Shown: positions 45,851 to 55,637 of the stretch, piece after piece
Layout of the letters: each line of letters starts with the position of its first letter
Numbering within the stretch: the first letter of the stretch is position 1
Assembly: GCA_035527835.1 (NCBI GenBank)
Contig: DATKZS010000116.1
Location: 1 to 64,000, forward strand
Source of the DNA: DATKZS01 sp035527835 [NCBI: bacterium]
GTDB taxonomy: Bacteria > RBG-13-61-14
Length of the DNA: 64,000 nucleotides
Direction of reading: 5' to 3'
Notes under the pieces: model-generated
Database searches by the model: none
Seen by the model: the letters and a program-made list of their open reading frames with translations, nothing else
Told to the model about the DNA's origin: nothing
Position numbers and translations under genes: made by a program

Positions 45851-46126
45851 TGGTTTCATCACCCGCACCATTGTCCCCGACCCGAAGATAAGAAACAATG
45901 ATGTCAAGGATTTCAAGGATAAATCCAGGGGTTTTTCTTATCCTGATTATCCTTAATATCCTTGTTTCTTTTTCTTGAGCCTCTTGCAAAAAGATTCCGG
46001 GGGGTAGCGCCGGCATCTTGCCGGCAACGTAACCCCCTAATATTACTGGTGCCTGTTTTTGCCGCCAAGATGGCGGCGCTACATTTTGCAAGAGGCTCTC
46101 TTGAAAGGGTTATGAAACCAGCTCTA
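45851..46126. repeat. long palindromic element, interrupted by a nested insertion
   Basis: Outer ends are TGGTTTCATCACC and GGTTATGAAACCAG, with internal inverted arms of AAGGATTTCAAGGATAA type at 45911-45940 and 45950-45970. An uninterrupted relative is at 53612-53763. Its right end includes the ACT gene stop TAG. Confidence 0.8.
45977..46098. mobile_element. 122-bp MITE-like element with 15-bp TIRs and TCTT target duplication
   Basis: GAGCCTCTTGCAAAA at 45977-45991 and its exact complement at 46084-46098 are the terminal repeats; TCTT flanks both sides (45973-45976 and 46099-46102). The uninterrupted site at 53.7 kb has one TCTT. No transposase is encoded. Confidence 0.8.
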
Positions 46127-46561
46127 CTTTTCCAGCGTCAGCACTTCCTCGTTCGTCAGCACCTTGACCCCCGTGCCCGCCAGCGCCTGGATCGCCTGGT
46201 CCGGGTCGTCGAAGCGGAACACCAGGATGGCCGTGCCCTCCCGCTTGGCCACGAAAGCGTACATGTACTCGACATTGAGGCCCCGACTCACGAACACCTC
46301 CAGCACCTTGGCCAGCGCCCCCGGGTTGTCCTTCACCTCGATGGCCAGAACGTCGGTGGTCGTCACCGTGAAGCCGGATTCCTTCAAGAACTTTATGCCC
46401 CGCTCCCAGTCCGCCACGATCATCCGCACCACCCCGAACTCCCGCGTCTCCGCGATCGTCATCGCCATGATGTTGATCCCGGCGCCGCCCAGGGACTTGG
46501 CCACCGACGCCAGCCGGCCCGGCTGGTTCTCCACGAACACCGAAAGCTGCTTGACCTTCAT
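46124..46561 (-). CDS. tandem ACT-domain protein
   Basis: 145 residues. Two ACT domains: residues 3-70 (LSVFVENQPGRLASVAKSL) and 72-145 (VLAIEVKDNPGALAKVLEVF). GGAGGGGAG is just before the ATG. Such small double-ACT proteins often lie beside paaK and bind amino acids, so a regulator or sensor of aromatic amino acid level is likely. The stop codon is part of a dispersed repeat (see findings). Confidence 0.88.
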   Translation of the reverse strand: MKVKQLSVFVENQPGRLASVAKSLGGAGINIMAMTIAETREFGVVRMIVADWERGIKFLKESGFTVTTTDVLAIEVKDNPGALAKVLEVFVSRGLNVEYMYAFVAKREGTAILVFRFDDPDQAIQALAGTGVKVLTNEEVLTLEK

Positions 46562-46609
46562 CTCTCCCCTCCTCCAATCATGCAGGAGCGACTTCAGTCG
46601 CGACCCGCT

Positions 46610-46665
46610 CGAATGTCGTAGCTCGAATGTCGTAGCGCGAATGTCGTAGCGCGAATGTCGTAGCG
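46610..46665. repeat. four tandem 14-bp repeats upstream of the ACT gene
   Basis: Four copies of CGAATGTCGTAGCG (first copy with a final T in place of G) in the 160-bp gap between paaK copy 2 and the ACT gene. Confidence 0.9.
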
Positions 46666-46721
46666 CGGAGGAAGCGTGGATCTTCACGCCATTCGCTCTC
46701 CGCCCTACGCTATTCGTCGCT

Positions 46722-48023
46722 TCAGATCTTCCGCTTGTCTATCACCCTCTTGGCCTTGCCCTCGCTCCGCGCGATGCTCCGCGGCTCCGTGAGCTTCACC
46801 TTCGCGTTCACTCCCAGGTAGTCCTTGATGTCGTGCTCGATCTTCCTGGTGAGCGAGTCAAGCTCCTTCATCTCGTCCGAGAACAGCTTCTCGCTCATCT
46901 CGATCTGGACCTCCATCACGTCCAGGTTGTTCACCCGGTCCACGATGATCTGGTAGTGCGGCTCCAGGCCCTCCACGTCCAAAAGCACGTGCTCGATCTG
47001 GCTCGGGAACACGTTCACGCCCCGGATGATCAGCATGTCGTCCGTCCGCCCCGTGACCCGGCTCATCCGGGCCGCGGTCCGGCCGCATACGCACCGCTCC
47101 TGGTTCAACGAGCTCAGGTCCCGCGTCCGGTAGCGGATCAGCGGGAAGGCCTCCTTGGTCAGCGTCGTGAACACCAGCTCGCCCTTCTCGCCCGGCTTAA
47201 GCGCCGCCCCCGTCTGCGGGTTGATGATCTCCACCAGGAAATGGTCCTCGTAAACGTGCGGGCCGCTCTGCCCCTCCACGCACTCGCACGAGACCCCCGG
47301 ACCCATCACCTCCGACAGGCCGTAGATGTCAATCGCCTTGATCGAAAGCCGCTTCTCGATCTCGGAGCGCATGTTCTCGCTCCACGGCTCGGCCCCGAGA
47401 ACGCCGACCTTGAGCGGAAGCTTTTTCCAGTCCACCCCCAGCTTGTCCCCGACCTCGGCCAGGTTCAGGGCATAGGACGGGGTGCAGCAGATCACGTCCG
47501 GGCCGAAGTCAACCAGCAGCATGATCTGGCGCTGCGTCTGCCCGCCCGACACCGGAACCACCGTGGCCCCCAGCCGCTCCGCCCCGTAATGCGCCCCCAG
47601 GCCGCCCGTGAACAGCCCGTAGCCGTAAGCGTTGTGGATGATGCTCCGGGGCGTCGCGCCCGCCGACACGAACGACCGCGCCATCAGCTCCGCCCACATC
47701 GCGATGTCCTTCCTGGTGTACCCCGCCACCGTGGGCTTGCCCGTGGTCCCCGAGCTCGCGTGGATCCGAACCACCTTGTTCATGGGCACCGCGAACATCC
47801 CGAACGGGTAGTTGTCCCGCAGGTCCTGCTTCACCGTGAACGGCAGCTTCTCCACGTCCTTTAACTTCTTGATGTCCCCGGGCTTCACTCCCGCCCGGTC
47901 AAAAGACTTCTTGTAAAAGGGGACCTTGCGGTACGCCCGGTCCGCCAGCGCCTTCAGCCGCTCGAGTTGCAGGGCCTCGAGCTTCTTCCGGGGCAGCCTT
48001 TCCTCTTCGCTCCTGATCGCCAC
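46722..48023 (-). CDS. paaK: phenylacetate-CoA ligase, copy 2
   Basis: 433 residues. [14 protein letters not shown] is the AMP-binding loop, and the C-terminal [20 protein letters not shown] matches the family. GTG at 48023 has AGGAGG seven bases upstream; a TTG at 48029 is too close to it. It diverges from copy 1 across its length, so the two may accept different acids or arise from an old duplication. A good promoter lies upstream at 48231-48204. Confidence 0.93.
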   Translation of the reverse strand: MAIRSEEERLPRKKLEALQLERLKALADRAYRKVPFYKKSFDRAGVKPGDIKKLKDVEKLPFTVKQDLRDNYPFGMFAVPMNKVVRIHASSGTTGKPTVAGYTRKDIAMWAELMARSFVSAGATPRSIIHNAYGYGLFTGGLGAHYGAERLGATVVPVSGGQTQRQIMLLVDFGPDVICCTPSYALNLAEVGDKLGVDWKKLPLKVGVLGAEPWSENMRSEIEKRLSIKAIDIYGLSEVMGPGVSCECVEGQSGPHVYEDHFLVEIINPQTGAALKPGEKGELVFTTLTKEAFPLIRYRTRDLSSLNQERCVCGRTAARMSRVTGRTDDMLIIRGVNVFPSQIEHVLLDVEGLEPHYQIIVDRVNNLDVMEVQIEMSEKLFSDEMKELDSLTRKIEHDIKDYLGVNAKVKLTEPRSIARSEGKAKRVIDKRKI

Positions 48024-48203
48024 GGCCAATCCTCCTTGTTATGCGTTCCATGAAAATCCGGCGGGGCCGGATGAATGACCCGAATGAACGCATGATTAAA
48101 TAATATTATCTGGAACGGGAGAGATGCGGATTTTTGTGAGGCGCGACCCCCGGCCGCCGCTGAAAACCAGCGCGCCGCCCGACCCCCGAAATGACAGGGT
48201 TAA

Positions 48204-48231
48204 ATTATCTTGGTTTCCCGTGAAAAGTCAA
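48204..48231 (-). promoter_or_regulatory. sigma70-type promoter for paaK copy 2
   Basis: Reading the minus strand: TTGACT at 48231-48226, spacer 16, GATAAT at 48209-48204, each 5 of 6 to consensus. The leader to the GTG would be about 175 bases and includes an AT-rich near-palindrome near 48105. Confidence 0.6.
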
Positions 48232-48270
48232 CTGGCGGGGGAGCGGGGGAGCGGGTGTCCGGGCCGGGGA

Positions 48271-48765
48271 TCATAAAGGGATGATTCGCGCGCTGATCCG
48301 GTCGTCTTCAATCGTGAGCACCGCCACCGATTTCGGGCCTTCCAGCGGGTCGGGACCGCAGTAGCCCGGATTGATGAACCAGATGCCGTGAAGCTCCTCG
48401 CATACGCTGAAATGGGTATGGCCGAAGACGACCAGCCGCGGCGGTGACGGGCCTTGTGCCATCAGGGAGGCGATGGTTTGTTTGTTTTCGTTCCAGCCCA
48501 GGGTGAACATGCGGTGGGTGAGCATGGCGGGAAGGCCGGCGATTTCGATGCCGCTGGGGTCGGGCAGGAGCAGTTGGGCGAGCTCCGGCGAGGTGTCGTA
48601 GTTGCCGCGGACCCCGGTGACCGGCGCGATCCGCTCGAGCGAGCGGATCACGGCAATGTCGCCGACGTCGCCCGCGTGGATGATCCGCTCCACGCCCTGG
48701 AAAACGCGGGCCACGCCCGCAGGCAAGAACCCGTGGGTGTCGCCGATGATCCCGATCCTTGCCAT
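48271..48765 (-). CDS. yfcE: YfcE/MJ0936-type metallophosphoesterase
   Basis: 164 residues with the family's metal motifs in order: GDTHG, HAGDVGD, GNYD, THRMFTLG and GHTHF. Small phosphodiesterases of this group cleave model phosphodiesters; the true substrate is not known. Isolated between two intergenic stretches, with only a weak ribosome site. Confidence 0.9.
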   Translation of the reverse strand: MARIGIIGDTHGFLPAGVARVFQGVERIIHAGDVGDIAVIRSLERIAPVTGVRGNYDTSPELAQLLLPDPSGIEIAGLPAMLTHRMFTLGWNENKQTIASLMAQGPSPPRLVVFGHTHFSVCEELHGIWFINPGYCGPDPLEGPKSVAVLTIEDDRISARIIPL

Positions 48766-48826
48766 AAAATCAGGTTCTTCATTTCCCGGAGCGGGCCTGG
48801 GAAAGTAAGGTTGATGCCGTCTTGAG

Positions 48827-48924
48827 GCGGGTAGGGCGTAGAGAGTAGGGCGCAGGGCGTGGGAAACCGCTACATTGCCGCCGATTCGATTTACGCCCTT
48901 CGCCCTTCGCTCTACGCCCTACGC
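48827..48924. repeat. imperfect inverted repeat of GTAGGGCG units
   Basis: Left arm 48827-48860 and right arm 48892-48924 pair with few mismatches (GTAGGGCGTAGAG against CTCTACGCCCTAC). It occupies part of the 394-bp gene-free gap between yfcE and def; I saw no gene in the rest, which includes a TCGTTGCGAGGAGC motif common to dispersed repeats. Confidence 0.75.
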
Positions 48925-49159
48925 GATCCGCGCCCATGTTTCCATTCTCCCGCGCGAAGAACCTTAAAATTAAAGCGCCGGCTGCCGCGCACAGGGAACA
49001 CGGCCAGCCGGCTCCTCGCAACGACAGGTGGGAATTGCGAGTGCTATTTACGATACTCCATCTTGGGCCGGAGATCAAGGAAAAAAATTCTGGTTTTTCG
49101 ATGCGGTCAAATATCAAAAAGCATGGCCTGGCGATTAACCGGCGCGATAAGGGGCCGCT

Positions 49160-49675
49160 TTACTCCTTGTTCGCCGCCAGGGCCTTTTTCCGCTGCCGGA
49201 CGTAGCGCTGCCTTTTGAGCTTGCCGATGTGGTCTATGTAGAGCGTGCCGTGGAGGTGGTCTATCTCGTGCTGGAGCACGCGGGCGAAGAAGCCCTCGGC
49301 CGTGATCTCGACTTCCTCCCCTTGGAGGTCCTTGCCCAGGACCACGATGCGCACCGCCCGCTCCACCTCGGCGCGGAACTCGGGCACCGACAGGCAGCCC
49401 TCCTCCGCGGTCTCGGTCTCATCGCTTAGCTCGATGATCCTGGGGTTGACGATGACGATGGTGTTCCTGGCCTCCTCGGCGCTGGACACGTCGGCCACCA
49501 GGACCTGCTTGAGCGCGCCCACCTGGTTGGCGGCCAGGCCCACGCCCGGGGCCTGGTACATGGTGTCGGTCATGTCCCGGATCAGCTTCTCGATCGCCGG
49601 GTTGATCCCGTCGAGCGGCCTGGCTTTTTCCTTGAGCACCGGGTCCGGGAATTCGAGGATGCGGAGCAGCGCCAT
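49160..49675 (-). CDS. def: peptide deformylase
   Basis: 171 residues. Removes the formyl group from nascent proteins. All three motifs are intact: GVGLAANQ, EEGCLS and LQHEIDHL. Two ATGs overlap at 49678 and 49675; the second has better GGAG spacing. It follows gyrB by 14 bp, an arrangement that suggests cotranscription. Confidence 0.96.
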   Translation of the reverse strand: MALLRILEFPDPVLKEKARPLDGINPAIEKLIRDMTDTMYQAPGVGLAANQVGALKQVLVADVSSAEEARNTIVIVNPRIIELSDETETAEEGCLSVPEFRAEVERAVRIVVLGKDLQGEEVEITAEGFFARVLQHEIDHLHGTLYIDHIGKLKRQRYVRQRKKALAANKE

Positions 49676-49689
49676 CATGCACTCCGGGA

Positions 49690-52134
<2,445 letters not shown>

Positions 52135-52326
52135 TTAACAATTTCCTCCTGATTTTATCCGGATCCGAGCGGGAAATTCACGGAAAAAAGGACATCATCC
52201 GCTTATATCATAAGGGTATCATCAAACGCCCTTTTTTGCAAGAGAAAAATGCAAGGGAATGAATTATTTTATCGTTATTTATCAGGGAGTTATACCGATC
52301 AGGAAAGTGCCGGGCGCGGGCTCGCG

Positions 52327-52364
52327 AAAAAAACCGAAAAACCTTTAAATTCCCAGCTTTTTCG
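52327..52364 (-). terminator. Rho-independent terminator after the galactokinase gene
   Basis: On the minus strand CGAAAAA pairs with TTTTTCG over a 16-base loop, followed by a run of seven T. It lies 40 bases after the galactokinase stop, within the AT-rich 270-bp gap before gyrB; the rest of the gap (promoter region of gyrB) shows no clear motif pair. Confidence 0.6.
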
Positions 52365-52403
52365 TGCTTAAAAAGAGGCTTGGAAATCAGCCTGGCGCGG
52401 ATG

Positions 52404-53579
52404 CTATTCCGGACCCATCGGCCCGGCCCCGGCCGATGGTTCCACGGCCCAGGCCTGGGCCGGTCGGCCGGTCTGTTCGCTGTATCGTCTCAGGACTTCG
52501 GCCCGGAATTCGGGTGCGCGGTCCCTCTCCACCAGCGCCAGCAGGCACCCGCCCCAGCCGGCCCCGCAGATCCGCACGCCGTACACCCCCGGCAGGGCGG
52601 CGGCGAGGTCGTGGAGGGCGTCGAGCTCGGGGATGGAGTTCTCATAGTCGCCGCGCGAGCTCTCATATCCCTGCTCCATGATCCGGCCCAGCGCGGGCAT
52701 GTCTCCGGACTTCATGGCCTCGCCCGCTTGGCGCACGCGCTGGTTCTCCGTCACCACGTGCCGGGCCCGGCGGTACAGGGTATGGCCCAGCGCCTCCCTC
52801 GATTCTTCCAGGTCGGCCAGGGACGCGTCCCGGAGCGCCTTGATGTCCTGGCGGCTCTTTCTCAGGACCTTGACGGCCTCGGTGCACTCCCGGACCCGCT
52901 CCTGGTATTTCCCGGCCACCAGCGCCCGCCCCAGCCCCGAGTCTATCACCATGAGCACCGCGCCCGCCGCGAACGGGACCGTCTCGAAGTCCAGGCTGCG
53001 GCAGTCGAGGAGCAGGGCCTTTTTCTCGCTCCCCATGAACACCGTGAACTGGTCCATGATCCCGCAGGGCAGGCCCACGAAGAGGTTCTCCGCCCGCAAA
53101 CAGAGCTGGACCCGCTCCCACGGCGGCAGCTCCGTGTCCGTCACCCCCAGCGCCGCCTCGCACGTCACCGCCTCCAAGGCCGCCGAGCTGGACAGGTTGC
53201 CGCCCACCGGGATCTCGCCGTGGACCACCAGGTCAAGCCCGGAAAGACCGACCTTGAGATCGAGCAGCTCCCGGATCACGCCCTTGGCGTAATTGGCCCA
53301 GCCGTGCTCCGGGTCATTGGCCAGCTTGTCCTTGTGAACCCGGACCTCCAGCCCGGTGTTGAGCGAGTACAGGTTGAGAACCCCGCCCTCCCGCGCCCGC
53401 GCGCCCGCCAGGATGTCCTTGTCCACCGTGCACGCCAGGATCAAGCCCTCGTTATAGTCAGTGTGCGAGCCCATCACGTCAACCCGGCCCGGCGACCGGA
53501 AAAAAACCGCCGGACCCCGCGCCCCGAACCGCGCGTCCAGCTCCTTTTCGATCAGCCGCATCCGTTCCGAGATCTCCAT
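52404..53579 (-). CDS. galK: galactokinase-like GHMP kinase
   Basis: 391 residues. Phosphorylates C1 of galactose or a related sugar. The family signature is present but altered (GRVDVMGSHTDYNEG, with Ser where galactokinases usually have Glu), then GGNLSSSAALEA for ATP binding and GWGGCLLALV at the end. The ATG has GGAG five bases upstream. Because the replaced Glu contacts the sugar in known enzymes, the substrate may differ from galactose. A terminator follows. Confidence 0.82.
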   Translation of the reverse strand: MEISERMRLIEKELDARFGARGPAVFFRSPGRVDVMGSHTDYNEGLILACTVDKDILAGARAREGGVLNLYSLNTGLEVRVHKDKLANDPEHGWANYAKGVIRELLDLKVGLSGLDLVVHGEIPVGGNLSSSAALEAVTCEAALGVTDTELPPWERVQLCLRAENLFVGLPCGIMDQFTVFMGSEKKALLLDCRSLDFETVPFAAGAVLMVIDSGLGRALVAGKYQERVRECTEAVKVLRKSRQDIKALRDASLADLEESREALGHTLYRRARHVVTENQRVRQAGEAMKSGDMPALGRIMEQGYESSRGDYENSIPELDALHDLAAALPGVYGVRICGAGWGGCLLALVERDRAPEFRAEVLRRYSEQTGRPAQAWAVEPSAGAGPMGPE

Positions 53580-53611
53580 CCCCACTCCAATTGTAAACGC
53601 TCAGTCCCTGG

Positions 53612-53763
53612 AGCTGGTTTCATAACCCTCCCAAGCATCCCCAACAAGAAGATCAGGAACAAGGATGTTAAGGATTTCAAGGATAAATCCGGGACTTTTC
53701 TTATCCTGATTATCCTTAATATCCTTGTTTCTTATTCTTGAAATGGTTATGAAACCGGTTCTA
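53612..53763. repeat. dispersed palindromic element (uninterrupted copy)
   Basis: Ends GGTTTCATAACC at 53616-53627 and GGTTATGAAACC at 53745-53756 are inverted; inside are AAGGATGTTAAGGAT-type arms facing TATCCTTAATATCCTTG. Related to the interrupted copy at 45851-46126. The right end runs into the sulfotransferase stop TAG at 53763-53761. Confidence 0.8.
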
Positions 53764-54666
53764 CCTCTCCGCGCACCAATGAGTCAAGTCACGGTCTAAA
53801 AGCGCGCTCAATTCCTCGACCTCCGGCAAAAATTCGCGCTGGAGGGACCGCAGCAAGTCCTCCTCGATCTCCGGGCGCGTCTCGCTCGGCGTGTTCAGAC
53901 GCATCGCGGTCCGTCCCGGGTGCCAGCCCTTGGGGACCAGGAGCCGCCTAAGCTTCCACGCCAGCGGCGGCGGGCTTTGTAGAAAGCGGTGCAGGCTGAG
54001 GCTCCGTGGCCGCTTGCGCACGTTTACCGCCTTGAGCTCGGGCGCGAAGTCGTCGCGGACTTCGAGGAACCGGAGCACGTTTTTGTAGGTGAGCGCGGGG
54101 TCACGGGCCAGGTCATCGTAAATTATGATGTGGACCCGGTCTTGCCCCAGAACGTCTTGCCACCTTTTCACGTGGCGCGTGAATTTCACGGTCTCGCGGT
54201 AGAACACGGGGGCCACCGGCGTGGTCCCGTCGGGCCGGAGCCGGGGCCGTTTCCTTTCTTGCTCCGCGCCCAGCGCCGCGCGGAAATCGCGGATGGTCTC
54301 GTCGCCGATCAGCAGGAGCTTGGCGTGCAGGGAAAAGATCATGTCCACCGGGTTCCGGAGCATGATGATGGCCCGGGAGGCCGGGTTGAACTCCAGCATC
54401 TCCCGCGGCGCCGACTCGGAATACAGATACCATACCGAGGCCTCGCCGCAGCGCTTCTGGCCGGCCGCCGCCCGGAATTGCTCCAGGTATTTCTCCCGGT
54501 CCTGGTGATAGGCCGAGGCCGATTTGAGGTCCGCGCCGAAAAAGTGCATCTCCTTGACCGGGGGGATGTAAATCTCCGGATGCCGCCCGAGCCAGGCATT
54601 GAGTGAGGTGGTCCCGCAGCGCGGCGCGCCCACGATAAAGAAATCAGGTATGGTCATCCTTGGCAT
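53761..54666 (-). CDS. PAPS-dependent sulfotransferase
   Basis: 301 residues. The 5'-phosphosulfate loop is PRCGTTSLNAWLGRHP (residues 15-30), followed by EMHFFG; the 3'-phosphate region is IIMLRNPVDMIFSLHAKL. This is the fold of bacterial carbohydrate and peptide sulfotransferases; acceptor unknown. It is the last gene of the cassette, 39 bp after the transglutaminase-like gene. ATG at 54657 is an alternative start. Confidence 0.9.
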   Translation of the reverse strand: MPRMTIPDFFIVGAPRCGTTSLNAWLGRHPEIYIPPVKEMHFFGADLKSASAYHQDREKYLEQFRAAAGQKRCGEASVWYLYSESAPREMLEFNPASRAIIMLRNPVDMIFSLHAKLLLIGDETIRDFRAALGAEQERKRPRLRPDGTTPVAPVFYRETVKFTRHVKRWQDVLGQDRVHIIIYDDLARDPALTYKNVLRFLEVRDDFAPELKAVNVRKRPRSLSLHRFLQSPPPLAWKLRRLLVPKGWHPGRTAMRLNTPSETRPEIEEDLLRSLQREFLPEVEELSALLDRDLTHWCAER

Positions 54667-54705
54667 CCCGGCCGCGTGAGGCTCGAGGAGTAATGGCGGA
54701 ACCCC

Positions 54706-55626
54706 CTATTCGAACCATGCCTCTCCATCACCGCCCAGGTCGGTCAGGCGGGGAAGGTGCAGGTCTTCGAACTTCACTTTGACATAGACCCTGCGCACTT
54801 CCTCGGCATAGGTCTTTTCGTCCGGAAAGGTGAAATTGACCTTATAGGTGCGCAGCCCGTCCATCTCGTCCATGTAATGCCTGCCGTTGATCTCGACCCA
54901 GGCATGCCCGATGTAGCGGCCATTGCTTCCGCCGGGAGAGCGGATCCCCGGGAACGTGCCGGAAGCCGGGAGGTCCTCGTCGGCGTCAAGCTTCCTCACT
55001 CCCAGAAACCACCGCGCCGGCACGCCGTAGGCCCGGAGGAAATGGTAGAGCACCAGCGAGCGCCGAAAGCACATGTGGTTGCGCTGGCTCGGGTATTGGT
55101 TGAGAATGGCCACGATGTAACCGTTGATGCGCCGCATCTTCTCCTCTAATTCCGGCATAACTGGTATTTCGAAAATGCGGTCGCCCCTGTTGATGCGCCA
55201 TTTTTCCCATTCCGCTTCCGGGGGAATGGTCGTATGGGGCCAGGTGGAGGGAGTGATGGCCTTGAGGAAGCCGGGCATGGAGTTGTGCTTGTAATTATAA
55301 GGGACCAGCACCGCGCTCCACAGCGCCACGCGGCAGAATAGAAAGGACTGGCCGAAGGTGCGGACGTTCTCCCGGTACCAAGCCCACGACGCCCGAGCCT
55401 TGCCCAGAAGCTCCCAAGCCCACTTCAAAAGCCGCCGATATTTTCCCGGGTTGAGCAGCACCAGGATGCAAATCAAACAAAAAATTATGGGCAGCGCCTG
55501 CAGATAGTCCCTGTCCTCGCCGCTTGGCAGCTTCGCGAGGTACGACGACAACCGCAGCTCCACGTAGATGGACGCCGCCATGCCGGCGACGGCGAACGCG
55601 GAGATGATGATATTCTTCTTCTGCAC
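54706..55626 (-). CDS. McjB-like (lasso peptide B2 type) transglutaminase-fold protein with N-terminal membrane segments
   Basis: 306 residues from GTG at 55626. Two hydrophobic segments (7-24 and 42-60) precede the domain. The core has C186 in MCFRRSLVLYHFLRAYGVPA, a close match to the B2 peptidase consensus, then H241 in GHAWVEING and D253 twelve residues later, the His-Asp spacing reported for McjB. Known B2 proteins are leader peptidases in lasso peptide synthesis; relatives also sit in sulfotransferase and HPr-kinase-like loci. It follows the propeller gene by 11 bp. Confidence 0.82.
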   Translation of the reverse strand: MQKKNIIISAFAVAGMAASIYVELRLSSYLAKLPSGEDRDYLQALPIIFCLICILVLLNPGKYRRLLKWAWELLGKARASWAWYRENVRTFGQSFLFCRVALWSAVLVPYNYKHNSMPGFLKAITPSTWPHTTIPPEAEWEKWRINRGDRIFEIPVMPELEEKMRRINGYIVAILNQYPSQRNHMCFRRSLVLYHFLRAYGVPARWFLGVRKLDADEDLPASGTFPGIRSPGGSNGRYIGHAWVEINGRHYMDEMDGLRTYKVNFTFPDEKTYAEEVRRVYVKVKFEDLHLPRLTDLGGDGEAWFE

Positions 55627-55637
55627 CTTTCAATTCC

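Noticed and set aside
46610-46665. Short CRISPR or iteron origin
   Set aside because: Period of 14 bp with no spacers, and no replication initiator gene nearby.
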